From NCBI GenBank assembly GCA_013152535.1, contig JAADGE010000042.1, positions 1 to 59,556 of the forward strand: a DNA stretch of 59,556 nt, in the 5' to 3' direction. The notes beneath the pieces are model-generated. The model did no database searches. It saw only the letters and a program-made list of their open reading frames with translations, and was not told the DNA's origin. The position numbers and the translations under genes are program-made. Below, in pieces: positions 51,971 to 59,556 of this stretch. The stretch is from Chlorobiota bacterium. GTDB taxonomy: Bacteria; Bacteroidota; Bacteroidia; Bacteroidales; JAADGE01. The stretch's first letter is position 1; every line of letters starts with the position of its first letter.

Positions 51971-52468
51971 TCAATTCTCGTTATATTTAATCCAAAGTTT
52001 TTTTCCTTCGGAATTATCATAGATATCAATTTTTAAATCTTCGGAAATTTTTTCGGCAAGCAACATTATTTTACTTTTTTTGTCCGTAATAACTTGAACA
52101 ACATTCTTATTTTTCATTATAAAATTCAATTTTATCTGAACATCGGAAAATGTTCCCGGAACTGTTAACGTATTCATTTGTTGTGTTAAATTCACTTTTA
52201 CCAAAGCTATATATTGAACATCAGAAATATCAGACCAATTACCAATTATTTTAAATGCAAATTTCTTATAATACTTAATCTTCTTTAGTTTTGTGTCAAT
52301 CATAACTCCTTTTTTAAAAGTTACGATTAATAAGCCGACCAAAATAAAGATACTGCCGAAATATGTTTTGTGAAAAATAAAAATCATTCCGACCAAAATC
52401 ATCAAAAATCCTAAAATAAGGATATTCAACAATTCATATTTCTTTTTAATATCTATAATATTATTCAT
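51971..52468 (-). CDS. Two-helix membrane protein, function unknown
   Basis: 165 residues: two adjacent transmembrane helices (about 15-50, LNILILGFLMILVGMIFIF and YFGSIFILVGLLIVTF) and a soluble PH-like beta domain (VMIDTKLKKIKYYKKFAFKIIGNWSDISDV). I do not recognise the family. The start overlaps the macro-domain gene by 8 bases, so expression is coupled. Confidence 0.7.
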   Translation of the reverse strand: MNNIIDIKKKYELLNILILGFLMILVGMIFIFHKTYFGSIFILVGLLIVTFKKGVMIDTKLKKIKYYKKFAFKIIGNWSDISDVQYIALVKVNLTQQMNTLTVPGTFSDVQIKLNFIMKNKNVVQVITDKKSKIMLLAEKISEDLKIDIYDNSEGKKLWIKYNEN

Positions 52469-52979
52469 TAAAATTTAATCTTAACAAACGTTTGTATATT
52501 TGAAAATTCTCATCGTCAAAAACAACAAATATAACTTTCTCAATCGTTTTATTATTTTCAAAAAAACTTTTTACGGCAGCTGCGGCAATTTTCCCGGCTT
52601 CTTCTTTAGGAAAATGATAAACACCGGTGCTTATATTCGGGAAAGCAATTGTTTTTATTCCGTTTTCTGCTGCAATTTCTAAACTTCTGATATAACAACT
52701 TTTCAGTAATTGAGCATCATCTTCCCTGCCCGACCAGACAGGACCGACTGTGTGAATAACAAATTTTGAAGGAAGTTTATACGCTTTTGTTATTTTTGCA
52801 TCTCCGGTTGCACAACCGTTCAGCAACCTGCATTCTTCAAGTAATTCTTTTCCTGCTGCCCGATGGATGGCTCCGTCAACACCTCCGCCGCCGAGCAAAT
52901 TGTTATTTGCGGCATTTACAATAGCATCTGTATTTAATTTTGTAATATCACCTCGAAATAATTCTATTCTGTTTTCCAT
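52461..52979 (-). CDS. Macro-domain O-acetyl-ADP-ribose/ADP-ribosyl hydrolase
   Basis: 172 residues, a complete MacroD-type domain. DAIVNAANNNLLGGGGVDGAIHRAAG binds the ADP-ribose (Asn and Asp of the active site present), followed by CATGDAKITKAYKLPSKFVIHTVGP and FPNISTGVYHFPKEEA. It removes ADP-ribose from proteins or hydrolyses O-acetyl-ADP-ribose. Located 18 bp after the RlpA-like gene and overlapping the 2-TM gene; no ADP-ribosyltransferase toxin is visible nearby. Confidence 0.95.
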   Translation of the reverse strand: MENRIELFRGDITKLNTDAIVNAANNNLLGGGGVDGAIHRAAGKELLEECRLLNGCATGDAKITKAYKLPSKFVIHTVGPVWSGREDDAQLLKSCYIRSLEIAAENGIKTIAFPNISTGVYHFPKEEAGKIAAAAVKSFFENNKTIEKVIFVVFDDENFQIYKRLLRLNFNE

Positions 52980-52997
52980 TTTTTAAAAATAATGATA

Positions 52998-53384
52998 TTA
53001 TTTTACAATTTCAATCTTAACCGGAGCAACTCCGTATTTTACTAAACCTATTTGTTCTGCAGCTTTCTTCGATAAATCAATAATTCTGCTTTTTTTATAA
53101 GGCCCTCTGTCATTAATCCTTACAATAACACTTTTGTTATTTTTCAGATTTGTAACTCTTACTTTTGTCCCGAAAGGTAATTTTCTATGAGCTGCCGTCA
53201 TTTTATTCATATCAAATTTCTCCCCGCTTGCTGTTTTCTTTCCGTTAAAACCCGGACCGTACCAACTGGATTCACCCTTTTGATAAAATCTATATTGCTC
53301 TGCTTCATTTTTATCTTTGCTCACAGAACAAGAGCCGAAATAAAAAAATCCGAGTAGTATTATTACTATATATTTATTTTTCAT
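52998..53384 (-). CDS. RlpA-like double-psi barrel lipoprotein
   Basis: 128 residues; lipoprotein signal with YFGSC (Cys19). The RlpA double-psi beta-barrel follows: GESSWYGPGFNGKKTASGEKFD, TAAHRKLPFGTKVRVTN, INDRGPY and RIIDLSKKAA. The catalytic-type Asp (NDRGP) and His are in place. RlpA acts as a septal lytic transglycosylase in Pseudomonas; no SPOR domain is present here. First gene of the leftward macro-domain run. Confidence 0.93.
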   Translation of the reverse strand: MKNKYIVIILLGFFYFGSCSVSKDKNEAEQYRFYQKGESSWYGPGFNGKKTASGEKFDMNKMTAAHRKLPFGTKVRVTNLKNNKSVIVRINDRGPYKKSRIIDLSKKAAEQIGLVKYGVAPVKIEIVK

Positions 53385-53498
53385 ACAATATTTATTTACA
53401 AAAATTATTTCTGTTTAATTTATTCAAATTTTAACAAGCAAATTAAAAATATTATTACAAATTTATTAAAAAAAACAAGTCTGCTAAAATAGTTTCTT

Positions 53499-53506
53499 TA
53501 TTTTTG
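53499..53506 (+). promoter_or_regulatory. -7 box TATTTTTG for the DAHP synthase gene
   Basis: Exact TAnnTTTG match 14 bases before the ATG at 53520; the leader would be only about 7 bases. Confidence 0.5.
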
Positions 53507-53519
53507 CAAAAATTATATA

Positions 53520-54623
53520 ATGTCTGATTTGAGTACAACAGAAAATCTTTTCTTACCGAGAAAAAACGGCGATTTATTTATAATTGCAGGTCCTTGCAGT
53601 GCCGAAACAGAAACTCAGGTAATTGAAACGGCAAAACTTATCTCCGAATGTTCAAAGGTTAAAGTTTTCAGAGCCGGAATTTGGAAACCCCGCACATCAC
53701 CCGGAAACTTTGAAGGTATCGGAGAACCGGCTTTTGATTGGTTACGAAAAGTAAAAAAAGAAACCAAACTTTTAACAACAACCGAAGCAGCCACACCCGA
53801 ACATATTGAAATTTGTCTCAAAAACAGAGATGCTATAGATATTATTTGGATTGGAGCAAGAACAACGGCAAATCCTTTTTCTGTTCAAGCACTTGCCGAT
53901 GCTTTAAAAGGTGTTAATATTCCGGTGTTAGTTAAAAATCCTTTAAATCCGGATATTAAATTATGGGCAGGAGCAATAGAACGTTTCCAAAAAGCCGGAA
54001 TTAACAATATCGGTGCAATTCATCGCGGATTTTATCCTTTTGAGAATATTAATTTAAGAAATCTTCCGAAATGGGAATTGGCAATTGAAATAAAAAGTTT
54101 ATTCCCTGATATTCCGCTGATTAACGACCCCAGCCATATAGCCGGGAAAAGAGAGTATATAAGTAATATTGCACAAAAAGCACTTAATTTAAATTTTGAC
54201 GGGTTAATGATAGAAACACATATCAACCCCGATGTTGCTTTAAGCGATGCAAAACAACAATTAACACCAACGGCTTTAAACACATTACTTCAAAACTTAA
54301 AATTCAGAAAATCAACTTCGGATAATACAGAATTTACGGATATTTTAGAACAATACAGAGATCAAATTGATTCTATTGATTTTCAACTTATTGAATTGCT
54401 TAACAAACGTATGAAAATTACTGAAAACATCGGGAAATATAAATTACAAAACAATGTAGGTATTTTTCAGTTGAAACGTTGGCTGGATATTACTAAAACC
54501 AGACAAGAATTTGGAGATTCCTTGGGTATGGACGTTCAATTTATTAAAAGAATATTACAACTGGTACATCGTGAATCAATCAGAATACAATCAAAAATAA
54601 TGAACCAAAATAAAAAAAATTGA
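53520..54623 (+). CDS. Bifunctional DAHP synthase / chorismate mutase
   Basis: 367 residues. The N-terminal type I-beta DAHP synthase (about 1-260): AGPCSAE, FRAGIWKPRTSPGNFEG, GARTTANPFSVQ, KNPLNPD, and DPSHIAGKR. The C-terminal AroQ-class chorismate mutase (about 275-360): YRDQIDSIDFQLIELLNKRM and IGKYKLQNN. The fusion links the first shikimate step with the branch to prephenate and is typical of Bacteroidota, where it is feedback-regulated through the mutase domain. Single gene; other shikimate genes are not here. Confidence 0.95.
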   Translation: MSDLSTTENLFLPRKNGDLFIIAGPCSAETETQVIETAKLISECSKVKVFRAGIWKPRTSPGNFEGIGEPAFDWLRKVKKETKLLTTTEAATPEHIEICLKNRDAIDIIWIGARTTANPFSVQALADALKGVNIPVLVKNPLNPDIKLWAGAIERFQKAGINNIGAIHRGFYPFENINLRNLPKWELAIEIKSLFPDIPLINDPSHIAGKREYISNIAQKALNLNFDGLMIETHINPDVALSDAKQQLTPTALNTLLQNLKFRKSTSDNTEFTDILEQYRDQIDSIDFQLIELLNKRMKITENIGKYKLQNNVGIFQLKRWLDITKTRQEFGDSLGMDVQFIKRILQLVHRESIRIQSKIMNQNKKN

Positions 54624-54646
54624 TTTTTACCTTAGCAATTTAAAAC

Positions 54647-54654
54647 TATCTTTG
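54647..54654 (+). promoter_or_regulatory. -7 box TATCTTTG for the nusB-yajC-ybbR operon
   Basis: Exact TAnnTTTG match; start near 54661, leader about 18 bases to ATG 54679. Confidence 0.6.
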
Positions 54655-54678
54655 CAAAAATTTTCAGCAAATTAAAGA

Positions 54679-55620
54679 ATGTTAAACAGAAGAGTATTAA
54701 GAATTAAAGTTCTGCAAATTGTTTATTCCCAATTAAAAAAAGAATCGAATTCTTTGCAACAGGCAGAAAATGAACTTCTTTTCAGCATACAAAAAACCTA
54801 TGATTTGTATTGGTATCTTCTGTTGTTACTTGAAGATTTAACAGCATATGCAGTAAAAATTTCAGATATTCGCAAAAATAAAAAATTTGCAAGTTCCGAA
54901 GAAAAAAATCCTAATTTAAAATTTACAACCAACAGAATTACAAAAATAATCAGCGAAAACGAAACATTCCGCAAAAAAATAAATGAAAAAAAATTAAGTT
55001 GGAGTAATCATCCTGAATTAATTAAAAAACTTTATCTGTTACTTGAAAATTCCGAAGTTTACAGAATTTATCTTAATGAAAAAGAAGATAATTTCAGAAA
55101 TGATAAACGTATGATTAAATTTATTTTTTCTGAAGTATTTTTTAATTGCAAAGATATTTATACAGTTTTGGAAGAAGAAAGTATATTTTGGATTAATGAT
55201 ATTGATTTTATACTAACTAAACTAACGCACACGATTGATAATATAAAAAATCATCAGCCGGAAAGTTTGGTATTTCCGGGTAAATTTAAACAACCGGAAG
55301 ATAAAGAATTTGCAGTTAACCTACTAAGACATATATTGATACATAAAAATGAATATAGCGATATAATAAAAAATAATATTGTAAACTGGGATATTGAACG
55401 AATTGCCGATTTTGAAAAAATAGTTTTAATGACAGCTATTTCAGAAATTATAAAATTTCCTTCTATACCCGTAAATGTAACGTTTAACGAATATATCGAC
55501 TTAGCAAAACTTTTCGGATCAGATAAAAGCGGAGGTTTTATTAACGGAATCCTCGAAAAAGTTATTATATATCTGAAAAAAGAAGATCTTTTTATTAAAA
55601 CCGGACGAGGATTGATATAA
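54679..55620 (+). CDS. nusB: Transcription antitermination protein NusB
   Basis: 313 residues, the long Bacteroidota form: N-terminal LNRRVLRIKVLQIVYSQLK is the NusB start, a long variable helical middle, and the conserved C-terminal half WDIERIADFEKIVLMTAISEIIKFPSIPVNVTFNEYIDLAKLFGSDKSGGFINGIL (motifs ERI, PVNVTFNEY, SGGFINGIL). It binds boxA RNA with NusE for rRNA antitermination. Its stop overlaps the next start (TAATG). Confidence 0.95.
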   Translation: MLNRRVLRIKVLQIVYSQLKKESNSLQQAENELLFSIQKTYDLYWYLLLLLEDLTAYAVKISDIRKNKKFASSEEKNPNLKFTTNRITKIISENETFRKKINEKKLSWSNHPELIKKLYLLLENSEVYRIYLNEKEDNFRNDKRMIKFIFSEVFFNCKDIYTVLEEESIFWINDIDFILTKLTHTIDNIKNHQPESLVFPGKFKQPEDKEFAVNLLRHILIHKNEYSDIIKNNIVNWDIERIADFEKIVLMTAISEIIKFPSIPVNVTFNEYIDLAKLFGSDKSGGFINGILEKVIIYLKKEDLFIKTGRGLI

Positions 55621-56069
55621 TGATATATTATAACAAAATAATAAGCATAATTATAATTGCAAGTTTTTTAAGTATTTCAGTCTCTTGTAATGAGCAGAAA
55701 ACTGAAAATAAGAAAGTAGTAAAAATTAAATATTCAGGAAAACCTGTTATTAAATTTGAAAATAACTCATATGATTTCGGGACATTAGAAGAAGGAGAGA
55801 TAGTTGAATGCAGTTTCAAATATAAAAATACGGGAACTGCACCCTTAAAAATAACAAATATAATCACCGATTGCGGATGTACGGTGCCGAGATATGATAA
55901 AAAAGCTGTTTTACCGAAAGAAAATTCAAAAATAAAAGTTACTTTTGACAGCCGGGGATTCAGAAACAATATTTACAAAACAATTACCGTTGAAACAAAT
56001 GCTGATACAAGCAAAATAGTATTAATTTTAACGGCTTTTATTAAAAATAATAACACATTAAATTATTAA
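55620..56069 (+). CDS. DUF1573 lipoprotein
   Basis: 149 residues with a lipoprotein signal (SISVSC, Cys23) and one DUF1573 Ig-like domain: YDFGTLEEGEIVECSFKYKNTGTAPLKI and the diagnostic TDCGCTVP. A standard partner between nusB and yajC in Bacteroidota. Function unknown, envelope located. Confidence 0.92.
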   Translation: MIYYNKIISIIIIASFLSISVSCNEQKTENKKVVKIKYSGKPVIKFENNSYDFGTLEEGEIVECSFKYKNTGTAPLKITNIITDCGCTVPRYDKKAVLPKENSKIKVTFDSRGFRNNIYKTITVETNADTSKIVLILTAFIKNNNTLNY

Positions 56070-56072
56070 AAC

Positions 56073-56393
56073 ATGACACAATTAAATTCAGTACTTTTAT
56101 TGGCAGGTCAAGGAAAAGAAGGCGATCCTATGCAAATGTTAATTTTTATGGGAATTATCGTAGTTGTATTTTACTTCTTTATGATACGACCGCAAATGAA
56201 AAAAAGAAAAGAAGTTGCAAAATTCAGAAGTGAAATGAAACAAGGCGACAAAGTAATGACAATCGGAGGTATTCAAGGAAAAGTAAATGCAATTAAAGAC
56301 GATTCCGTAATTATCGAATCAGAAGGCACTCTTTTGAAAATTGATAAAAATGCAATCATTAAAGATGCCGCAGGACTTATGATGCAACGTTAA
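56073..56393 (+). CDS. yajC: Preprotein translocase subunit YajC
   Basis: 106 residues: one transmembrane helix (about 22-42) running into YFFMIRPQMKKRKEVAKFR, the YajC signature, then GDKVMTIGGIQGKV. It associates with SecDF at the Sec translocon. Starts 4 bp after the DUF1573 gene. Confidence 0.96.
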   Translation: MTQLNSVLLLAGQGKEGDPMQMLIFMGIIVVVFYFFMIRPQMKKRKEVAKFRSEMKQGDKVMTIGGIQGKVNAIKDDSVIIESEGTLLKIDKNAIIKDAAGLMMQR

Positions 56394-56417
56394 TTTTTCA
56401 ACTAAAATTAAAATTAT

Positions 56418-56969
56418 ATGAAATTTAAAAATTTAATAATAATTTCCGTTTTAGGAATTGCAACAATATTTTCGTCTTGTAAAAAAGGTGCTGACGATCC
56501 TGCATTTTCATTTATGTCAAGAGATGCAAGAATAACGGCAGATTGGGTGCTAAGCTCAATGAATGAAACAAATGTACACGTTATAAAAGGCGGCTCCTCA
56601 ACTTATACAACAACAAAAACATATGTTTTTGACGGAACTACAATGCAATATACTTCGAAAGACGATTTTGGGACTCAAACAACATCTTATCCGTATTCAT
56701 ACGAAATAAGTATTAATAAAGAGGGAACTTATAACGAAACTGAAGTTGAAGACGGCGAAAAAACTGAAACAACCGATTACTGGTTTTGGGCAAATTCCGA
56801 CAAAAACAAAATCGCTGTAACATTCTCAGGAATAGGAACGTATATGATAAATCGTTTGGCTAAAGACGAATTAGTTTTAACCCAAGCAACGGTGTCTTCA
56901 CATACTGACGGCGACGGAAATATTACCAGTGACACTAATAATATTTCAATGACTTTCAGTAAAAAATAA
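56418..56969 (+). CDS. Lipocalin-like lipoprotein
   Basis: 183 residues: lipoprotein signal (IFSSC, Cys21), then a beta-rich, Thr/Lys-rich domain with ADWVLSSMNET and KTYVFDGTTMQYT resembling lipocalin-like exported proteins of Bacteroidota. It sits between yajC and ybbR, where it is not universally found; ligand unknown. Confidence 0.72.
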   Translation: MKFKNLIIISVLGIATIFSSCKKGADDPAFSFMSRDARITADWVLSSMNETNVHVIKGGSSTYTTTKTYVFDGTTMQYTSKDDFGTQTTSYPYSYEISINKEGTYNETEVEDGEKTETTDYWFWANSDKNKIAVTFSGIGTYMINRLAKDELVLTQATVSSHTDGDGNITSDTNNISMTFSKK

Positions 56970-56992
56970 TTCTTACTGAAAATTCAACTGAC

Positions 56993-57955
56993 ATGAATTC
57001 AAAAAAACCGAAAATATCACGAAAAAGACTGATGATATTTTCGGTTTTTGTTGTTATTTCAGCAATATTCTGGTTTTTAACTGCAATGAACCGCACATAT
57101 ACCACAAAAATTGATTATAATGTAAAGTTTACTGATTTTCCTGAAGATCTCAGACCGACTTCTGCCGTTCCTGAGAAATTACTCGTTACGGTAAAAGCAT
57201 ATGGTTATGATTTAATAGGACAGACAGGAAACTCTCATCATCCTATTGAAATAAGTATTAAAAAATATGCCGTTAAAGATAAAAATGATAAATCAAAACT
57301 AATATTATCAACACAACTGTTATCAAATAAATTTTTCCCGAATGCGGAAGGTATAAACATTGTTGCCGTTGATCCGGAAAAGATTTTTTTTAAAGTTGAA
57401 AAACTTTCAACAAAAAAAATTCCGGTAAAAGCAAATATTGATTTTTCTTGTGAAGCTCTTTATATGCAATCAGATAATATTAAAATCATACCTGACAGTG
57501 TTATTGTTTCCGGAACTGAAAAAACAATAAAAAGAATTTTTTTTGCAGAAACAAAAATTATGAAATTTCCGAATTTGAAGGACACTCTGAAAACAGTTGC
57601 AAAAATAAAACCTGTAAACAATGTCAGATTTTCGGCAAAAAAAGTTCAAATAATAATCCCGATCGAAAAATATACCGAAAATTCCGTCAGTGTTCCTTTA
57701 CAAGTTAAAAACTGCCCTGACAGCTTAAAAATCATCACATTCCCTGATGAAATAACCGTTACATACAAAGTGGTACTCAGTCAATTCAAGTTTGTTAAAA
57801 CCCAAGACATTAAACTTTACATTGATTATAATGACATTAAAAACAAACATGCAAAAAAATTAAAAGTTTATATCGAATCTTATCCGGAATTTATTAAATC
57901 CGTACAAATTTCACCGGAATTTACTGAATATATCATTGAAAAAAAACAAGAATAA
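56993..57955 (+). CDS. YbbR-like domain protein
   Basis: 320 residues: N-terminal transmembrane helix (about 13-33) and extracytoplasmic YbbR-like repeats (PEKLLVTVKAYGYDLI; IDFSCEALYMQ..IIPDSVIVSGTEKTIKRI; NCPDSLKIITFPDEITVTY). YbbR/CdaR proteins in other phyla regulate the diadenylate cyclase DacA; dacA is not beside it here. The position after yajC is usual for the phylum. Confidence 0.88.
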   Translation: MNSKKPKISRKRLMIFSVFVVISAIFWFLTAMNRTYTTKIDYNVKFTDFPEDLRPTSAVPEKLLVTVKAYGYDLIGQTGNSHHPIEISIKKYAVKDKNDKSKLILSTQLLSNKFFPNAEGINIVAVDPEKIFFKVEKLSTKKIPVKANIDFSCEALYMQSDNIKIIPDSVIVSGTEKTIKRIFFAETKIMKFPNLKDTLKTVAKIKPVNNVRFSAKKVQIIIPIEKYTENSVSVPLQVKNCPDSLKIITFPDEITVTYKVVLSQFKFVKTQDIKLYIDYNDIKNKHAKKLKVYIESYPEFIKSVQISPEFTEYIIEKKQE

Positions 57956-57989
57956 TTCATTAAATAACTTGCTGATTAATATTTTTTAT

Positions 57990-57997
57990 TAATTTTG
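57990..57997 (+). promoter_or_regulatory. -7 box TAATTTTG for tRNA-Arg
   Basis: Exact TAnnTTTG match; start near 58004, seven bases before the mature tRNA. Confidence 0.6.
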
Positions 57998-58010
57998 CAA
58001 TCCGAAAAAC

Positions 58011-58084
58011 GGTCTCGTAGCTCAGTCGGATAGAGCAACAGCCTTCTAAGCTGTGGGTCGAAGGTTCGAATCCTTCCGGGATCA
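58011..58084 (+). tRNA. tRNA-Arg (anticodon UCU)
   Basis: A full cloverleaf of 74 bases: acceptor GGTCTCG/CGGGATC (two G-T pairs), T8-A9, D arm GCTC/GAGC, anticodon stem ACAGC/GCTGT with loop CTTCTAA (anticodon TCT, reads AGA), variable loop, T arm GAAGG-TTCGAAT-CCTTC and discriminator A. CCA is not encoded. Followed by a strong terminator. Confidence 0.95.
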
Positions 58085-58097
58085 CATTTATTATTAT

Positions 58098-58134
58098 AAA
58101 GCTCTTGTAAATCATAGATTTGCAAGAGCTTTTT
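58098..58134 (+). terminator. Terminator after tRNA-Arg
   Basis: A 16-bp stem AAAGCTCTTGTAAATC / GATTTGCAAGAGCTTT (one G-T pair), three-base loop and T-run. Confidence 0.9.
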
Positions 58135-58141
58135 CTTTAAT

Positions 58142-58161
58142 GGTACAACATAGGTACAACA
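58142..58161. repeat. Direct repeat GGTACAACA x2
   Basis: Two perfect 9-bp copies 11 bp apart, one helical turn, just downstream of the tRNA terminator: spacing typical for binding of a protein pair. An integrase arm site is one possibility, but no integrase is seen. Confidence 0.4.
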
Positions 58162-58223
58162 ACTCAAATATTTTTTTATTCCTTTTTTTGTATAATTACT
58201 CATCGTATTGCACTGTTTTGCAG

Positions 58224-58254
58224 TTTGTTATAAGATTTATTTAGCTTACCTTTG
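58224..58254 (+). promoter_or_regulatory. Full-consensus Bacteroidota promoter
   Basis: TTTG (58224-58227), exactly 19 bases, TACCTTTG (58247-58254): the best promoter match in the window. Start near 58261, leader about 27 bases to ATG 58288. Confidence 0.75.
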
Positions 58255-58287
58255 AATTATATTTTTCAACAAATAAATTTTAAGATT

Positions 58288-59094
58288 ATGGCACGACAAA
58301 AAGGTCCAATAAAATACATAGGAACACTCGGAGATATTCGACATTTTAAAATCAAAAACACAGACGGTTACTTTGCCGGCATGGTAGGCGGACCGACAGC
58401 CGAACAAATTAAATCAGACCCTGCGTTTGCTCGTACTCGTGAAAACATGAGTGAGTTTGGCGGTTCTGCTATTACTGCAAAAGCTGTTCGCGTTGCTTTT
58501 TCTGAAATAGTGAAAAGTATTGCTGATTCTCGTTTAACCGGTCGACTGACTGCAATAATGAAAAGAATCAACAAAGAAGATACAAACGGAATAAGGGGGC
58601 AAAGATCAATACTTGTAACTCAATTTTCTGAAAATCTTAAAGGTGTCGAATTTAATAAGAAAACCACTTTCGGAAGTATAATGAATACACCTTTTACAAT
58701 TACAACGAATGTTGACAGAAACAATTCAGACCTTTTAATTCCTGCATTTAATCCAAAAAACAGCATAAATGCTCCTATCGGAGCAACACATTTCAGGATT
58801 GTTAATGCAATCGGTACTCTTTCAGATTATGAATTTAAAACTGATACAAGAAAATATGAACCGATTAATGATGCTTTAAATATGGAACATCATGTTGCAT
58901 ATTCTCCGTATTTAGATTTAAAATCAAATATCGGAACTGACACGACAATTACGGCAACTCTTGCAGGTTCTCCTGTTATACCGGCTGAATTAGTTGTTTT
59001 GAATGTCATAGGTATTGAATTTTATCAAGAAGTAAATTCAGAATATTATCTTTTTGCATCCGGACATGCTGCAAAGATTAACAATACTTTCTAA
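58288..59094 (+). CDS. Conserved Bacteroidota hypothetical protein (MARQKG-type N-terminus)
   Basis: 268 residues from ATG 58288 (MARQKGPIKYIGTLGDIRHFK); an upstream in-frame start would precede the leader. The opening MARQKG..GTLGD, followed by GYFAGMVGGPTAEQIKSDPAFARTRENMSEFG, is one I know only from hypothetical Bacteroidota proteins. No signal peptide or membrane segment; the C-terminal half looks beta-rich. It has an optimal promoter and its own terminator, so it is probably well expressed. Role unknown; a structural (phage- or particle-like) protein is conceivable but unsupported. Confidence 0.75.
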   Translation: MARQKGPIKYIGTLGDIRHFKIKNTDGYFAGMVGGPTAEQIKSDPAFARTRENMSEFGGSAITAKAVRVAFSEIVKSIADSRLTGRLTAIMKRINKEDTNGIRGQRSILVTQFSENLKGVEFNKKTTFGSIMNTPFTITTNVDRNNSDLLIPAFNPKNSINAPIGATHFRIVNAIGTLSDYEFKTDTRKYEPINDALNMEHHVAYSPYLDLKSNIGTDTTITATLAGSPVIPAELVVLNVIGIEFYQEVNSEYYLFASGHAAKINNTF

Positions 59095-59126
59095 ACTTGG
59101 GAATTTAGATTGATGATGACAGATTT

Positions 59127-59157
59127 AGCTCTCTTTAATTAGAGGGCTTTTTTTATG
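59127..59157 (+). terminator. Terminator after the conserved hypothetical gene
   Basis: AGCTCTCT, TTAATT, AGAGGGCT and a run of T: 8-bp stem with one G-T pair, 33 bases after the stop codon. Confidence 0.85.
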
Positions 59158-59556
59158 CTTATAGCAATCATATAGGACTTATATACTCTTTATGTATAAA
59201 ATGTGATACGAAACAAGCCAATAACCCGAAACATAGCTCAACCGGACAAACTCTTTTGCTTATCTTTTCTTTTTCACATATATTTTTAAAAGAAAAAAGA
59301 AAAAAAAGGAGAAAAAAAACAAAAAAGAAAGCCGCTTTGTCAGGGAGAGTGTAAGAACTGACAAGGTTTTTGTGAAAAATACTACCTGCAAGGTGGAGAT
59401 TTTTTGCAAAACACGAAGTGCTTGACCTTGACAGTTCTTTAAGCTCGCCCTATCTTTGCTTTGTTTTTTATTTTTTAGGTTATCGGACTTATTCAATGCT
59501 AATTACCTGTGGTTTTTTTGTCGTTAAATTTAAAAGGGCGGGTTGGGTGGGATAAT
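59158..59556. other. Non-coding structured tail of the window
   Basis: No credible gene. Contents: long A- and T-rich tracts (59240-59335), then an imperfect long inverted repeat, AGGGAGAGTGTAAGAACTG..CAAGGT (59342-59367) against 59425-59451 (core AAGAACTGACAAGG / CCTTGACAGTTCTT, one mismatch), with small inner hairpins ACCTGCAAGGT and CACGAAGTG. A looser outer pair CCAATAACC (59218-59226) / GGTTATCGG (59475-59483) encloses it. The last bases (AAAGGGCGGGTTGGGTGGG) are unusually G-rich on this strand. Confidence 0.45.

Noticed and set aside
52461-53384. Macro-domain antitoxin with ADP-ribosylating toxin
   Set aside because: No ART/DarT-like gene is seen in the adjacent frames.
57976-58203. 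Leftward 75-codon ORF with GRIRTFDPQLRR
   Set aside because: It is the antisense of tRNA-Arg and its terminator, a well-known false annotation.
59260-59496. Leftward 78-codon ORF at the right edge
   Set aside because: Phe/Lys homopolymer runs come from A/T tracts; no motif, no promoter, lies across a hairpin region.
1-59556. CRISPR arrays, rRNA genes, riboswitches
   Set aside because: No regularly spaced repeats, no rRNA-like conserved stretches, and no recognisable riboswitch core were found by reading.

Overview
The window looks like a chromosomal segment of an AT-rich member of the Bacteroidota, probably Bacteroidales-like. Four things point there. Genes are preceded by the Bacteroidota -7 box TAnnTTTG rather than by Shine-Dalgarno sequences (best case: TTTG, 19 bases, TACCTTTG at 58224-58254). 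Many envelope proteins are TPR/PD40/OmpA or lipoprotein types. The order nusB, DUF1573, yajC, ybbR is typical of the phylum. The citrate synthase is of the mitochondrial-like type. No rRNA, CRISPR array, transposase or integrase is visible. 

Layout. 1-5134: a 5'-truncated TPR-CHAT protease-like gene, then a citrate synthase gene flanked by two inverted copies of a ~268-bp MITE-like element, a remnant of an OmpA C-terminus, an HU-family protein and a tiny coiled-coil ORF. 5317-19744: two-component pair, ridA, nnr diverging from a phosphopantetheinyl transferase, a TPR/PP2C phosphatase, PPK2, a SNF2 helicase, small membrane proteins, a radical SAM protein, a CGGC protein and a START-like protein. 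19789-26048: an 11-gene leftward operon of MinD-like ferredoxin ATPases, NifX-like proteins, a DUF59 protein, a 10-TM metal exporter, an MBL hydrolase, a DUF89 phosphatase and two Gly/Cys-rich small proteins. One MinD-like ATPase gene is split by a 4-bp tandem duplication. 26292-36281: PD40/OmpA protein, a GT2-sugar-transferase fusion, ACC-deaminase-like enzyme, recR, LOG, GGCT, an atypical NRAMP-like transporter, and a methyltransferase-like/coiled-coil pair. 36693-51412: TPR lipoprotein, htpG, then SiaC-like phosphoprotein and a tandem SiaB-like kinase, a MORN-repeat protein, a PapD-like chaperone, a second TPR/PP2C phosphatase, two small secreted beta-sandwich-like proteins and a 1191-residue barrel-plus-OmpA protein. 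51417-57955: macro-domain operon, RlpA, DAHP synthase/chorismate mutase and the nusB-ybbR operon. 57990-59556: tRNA-Arg(UCU), a conserved hypothetical gene and a structured non-coding tail. 

How the genes may work together. Two clusters stand out. The first (19789-26048) has the parts of an ATP-driven Fe-S or metal-cofactor carrier system, but no nitrogenase or other obvious client, plus a heavy-metal exporter. The second (about 40849-51412) combines a Sia-type phosphorylation switch (SiaC, SiaB, PP2C) with what resembles a chaperone-usher-like surface-fibre system: PapD-like chaperone, two related small exported subunits and a large outer-membrane barrel carrying prealbumin-like domains and a peptidoglycan-binding OmpA tail. 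I consider the second the best candidate for an undescribed system. All functional assignments come from reading motifs, without database searches.
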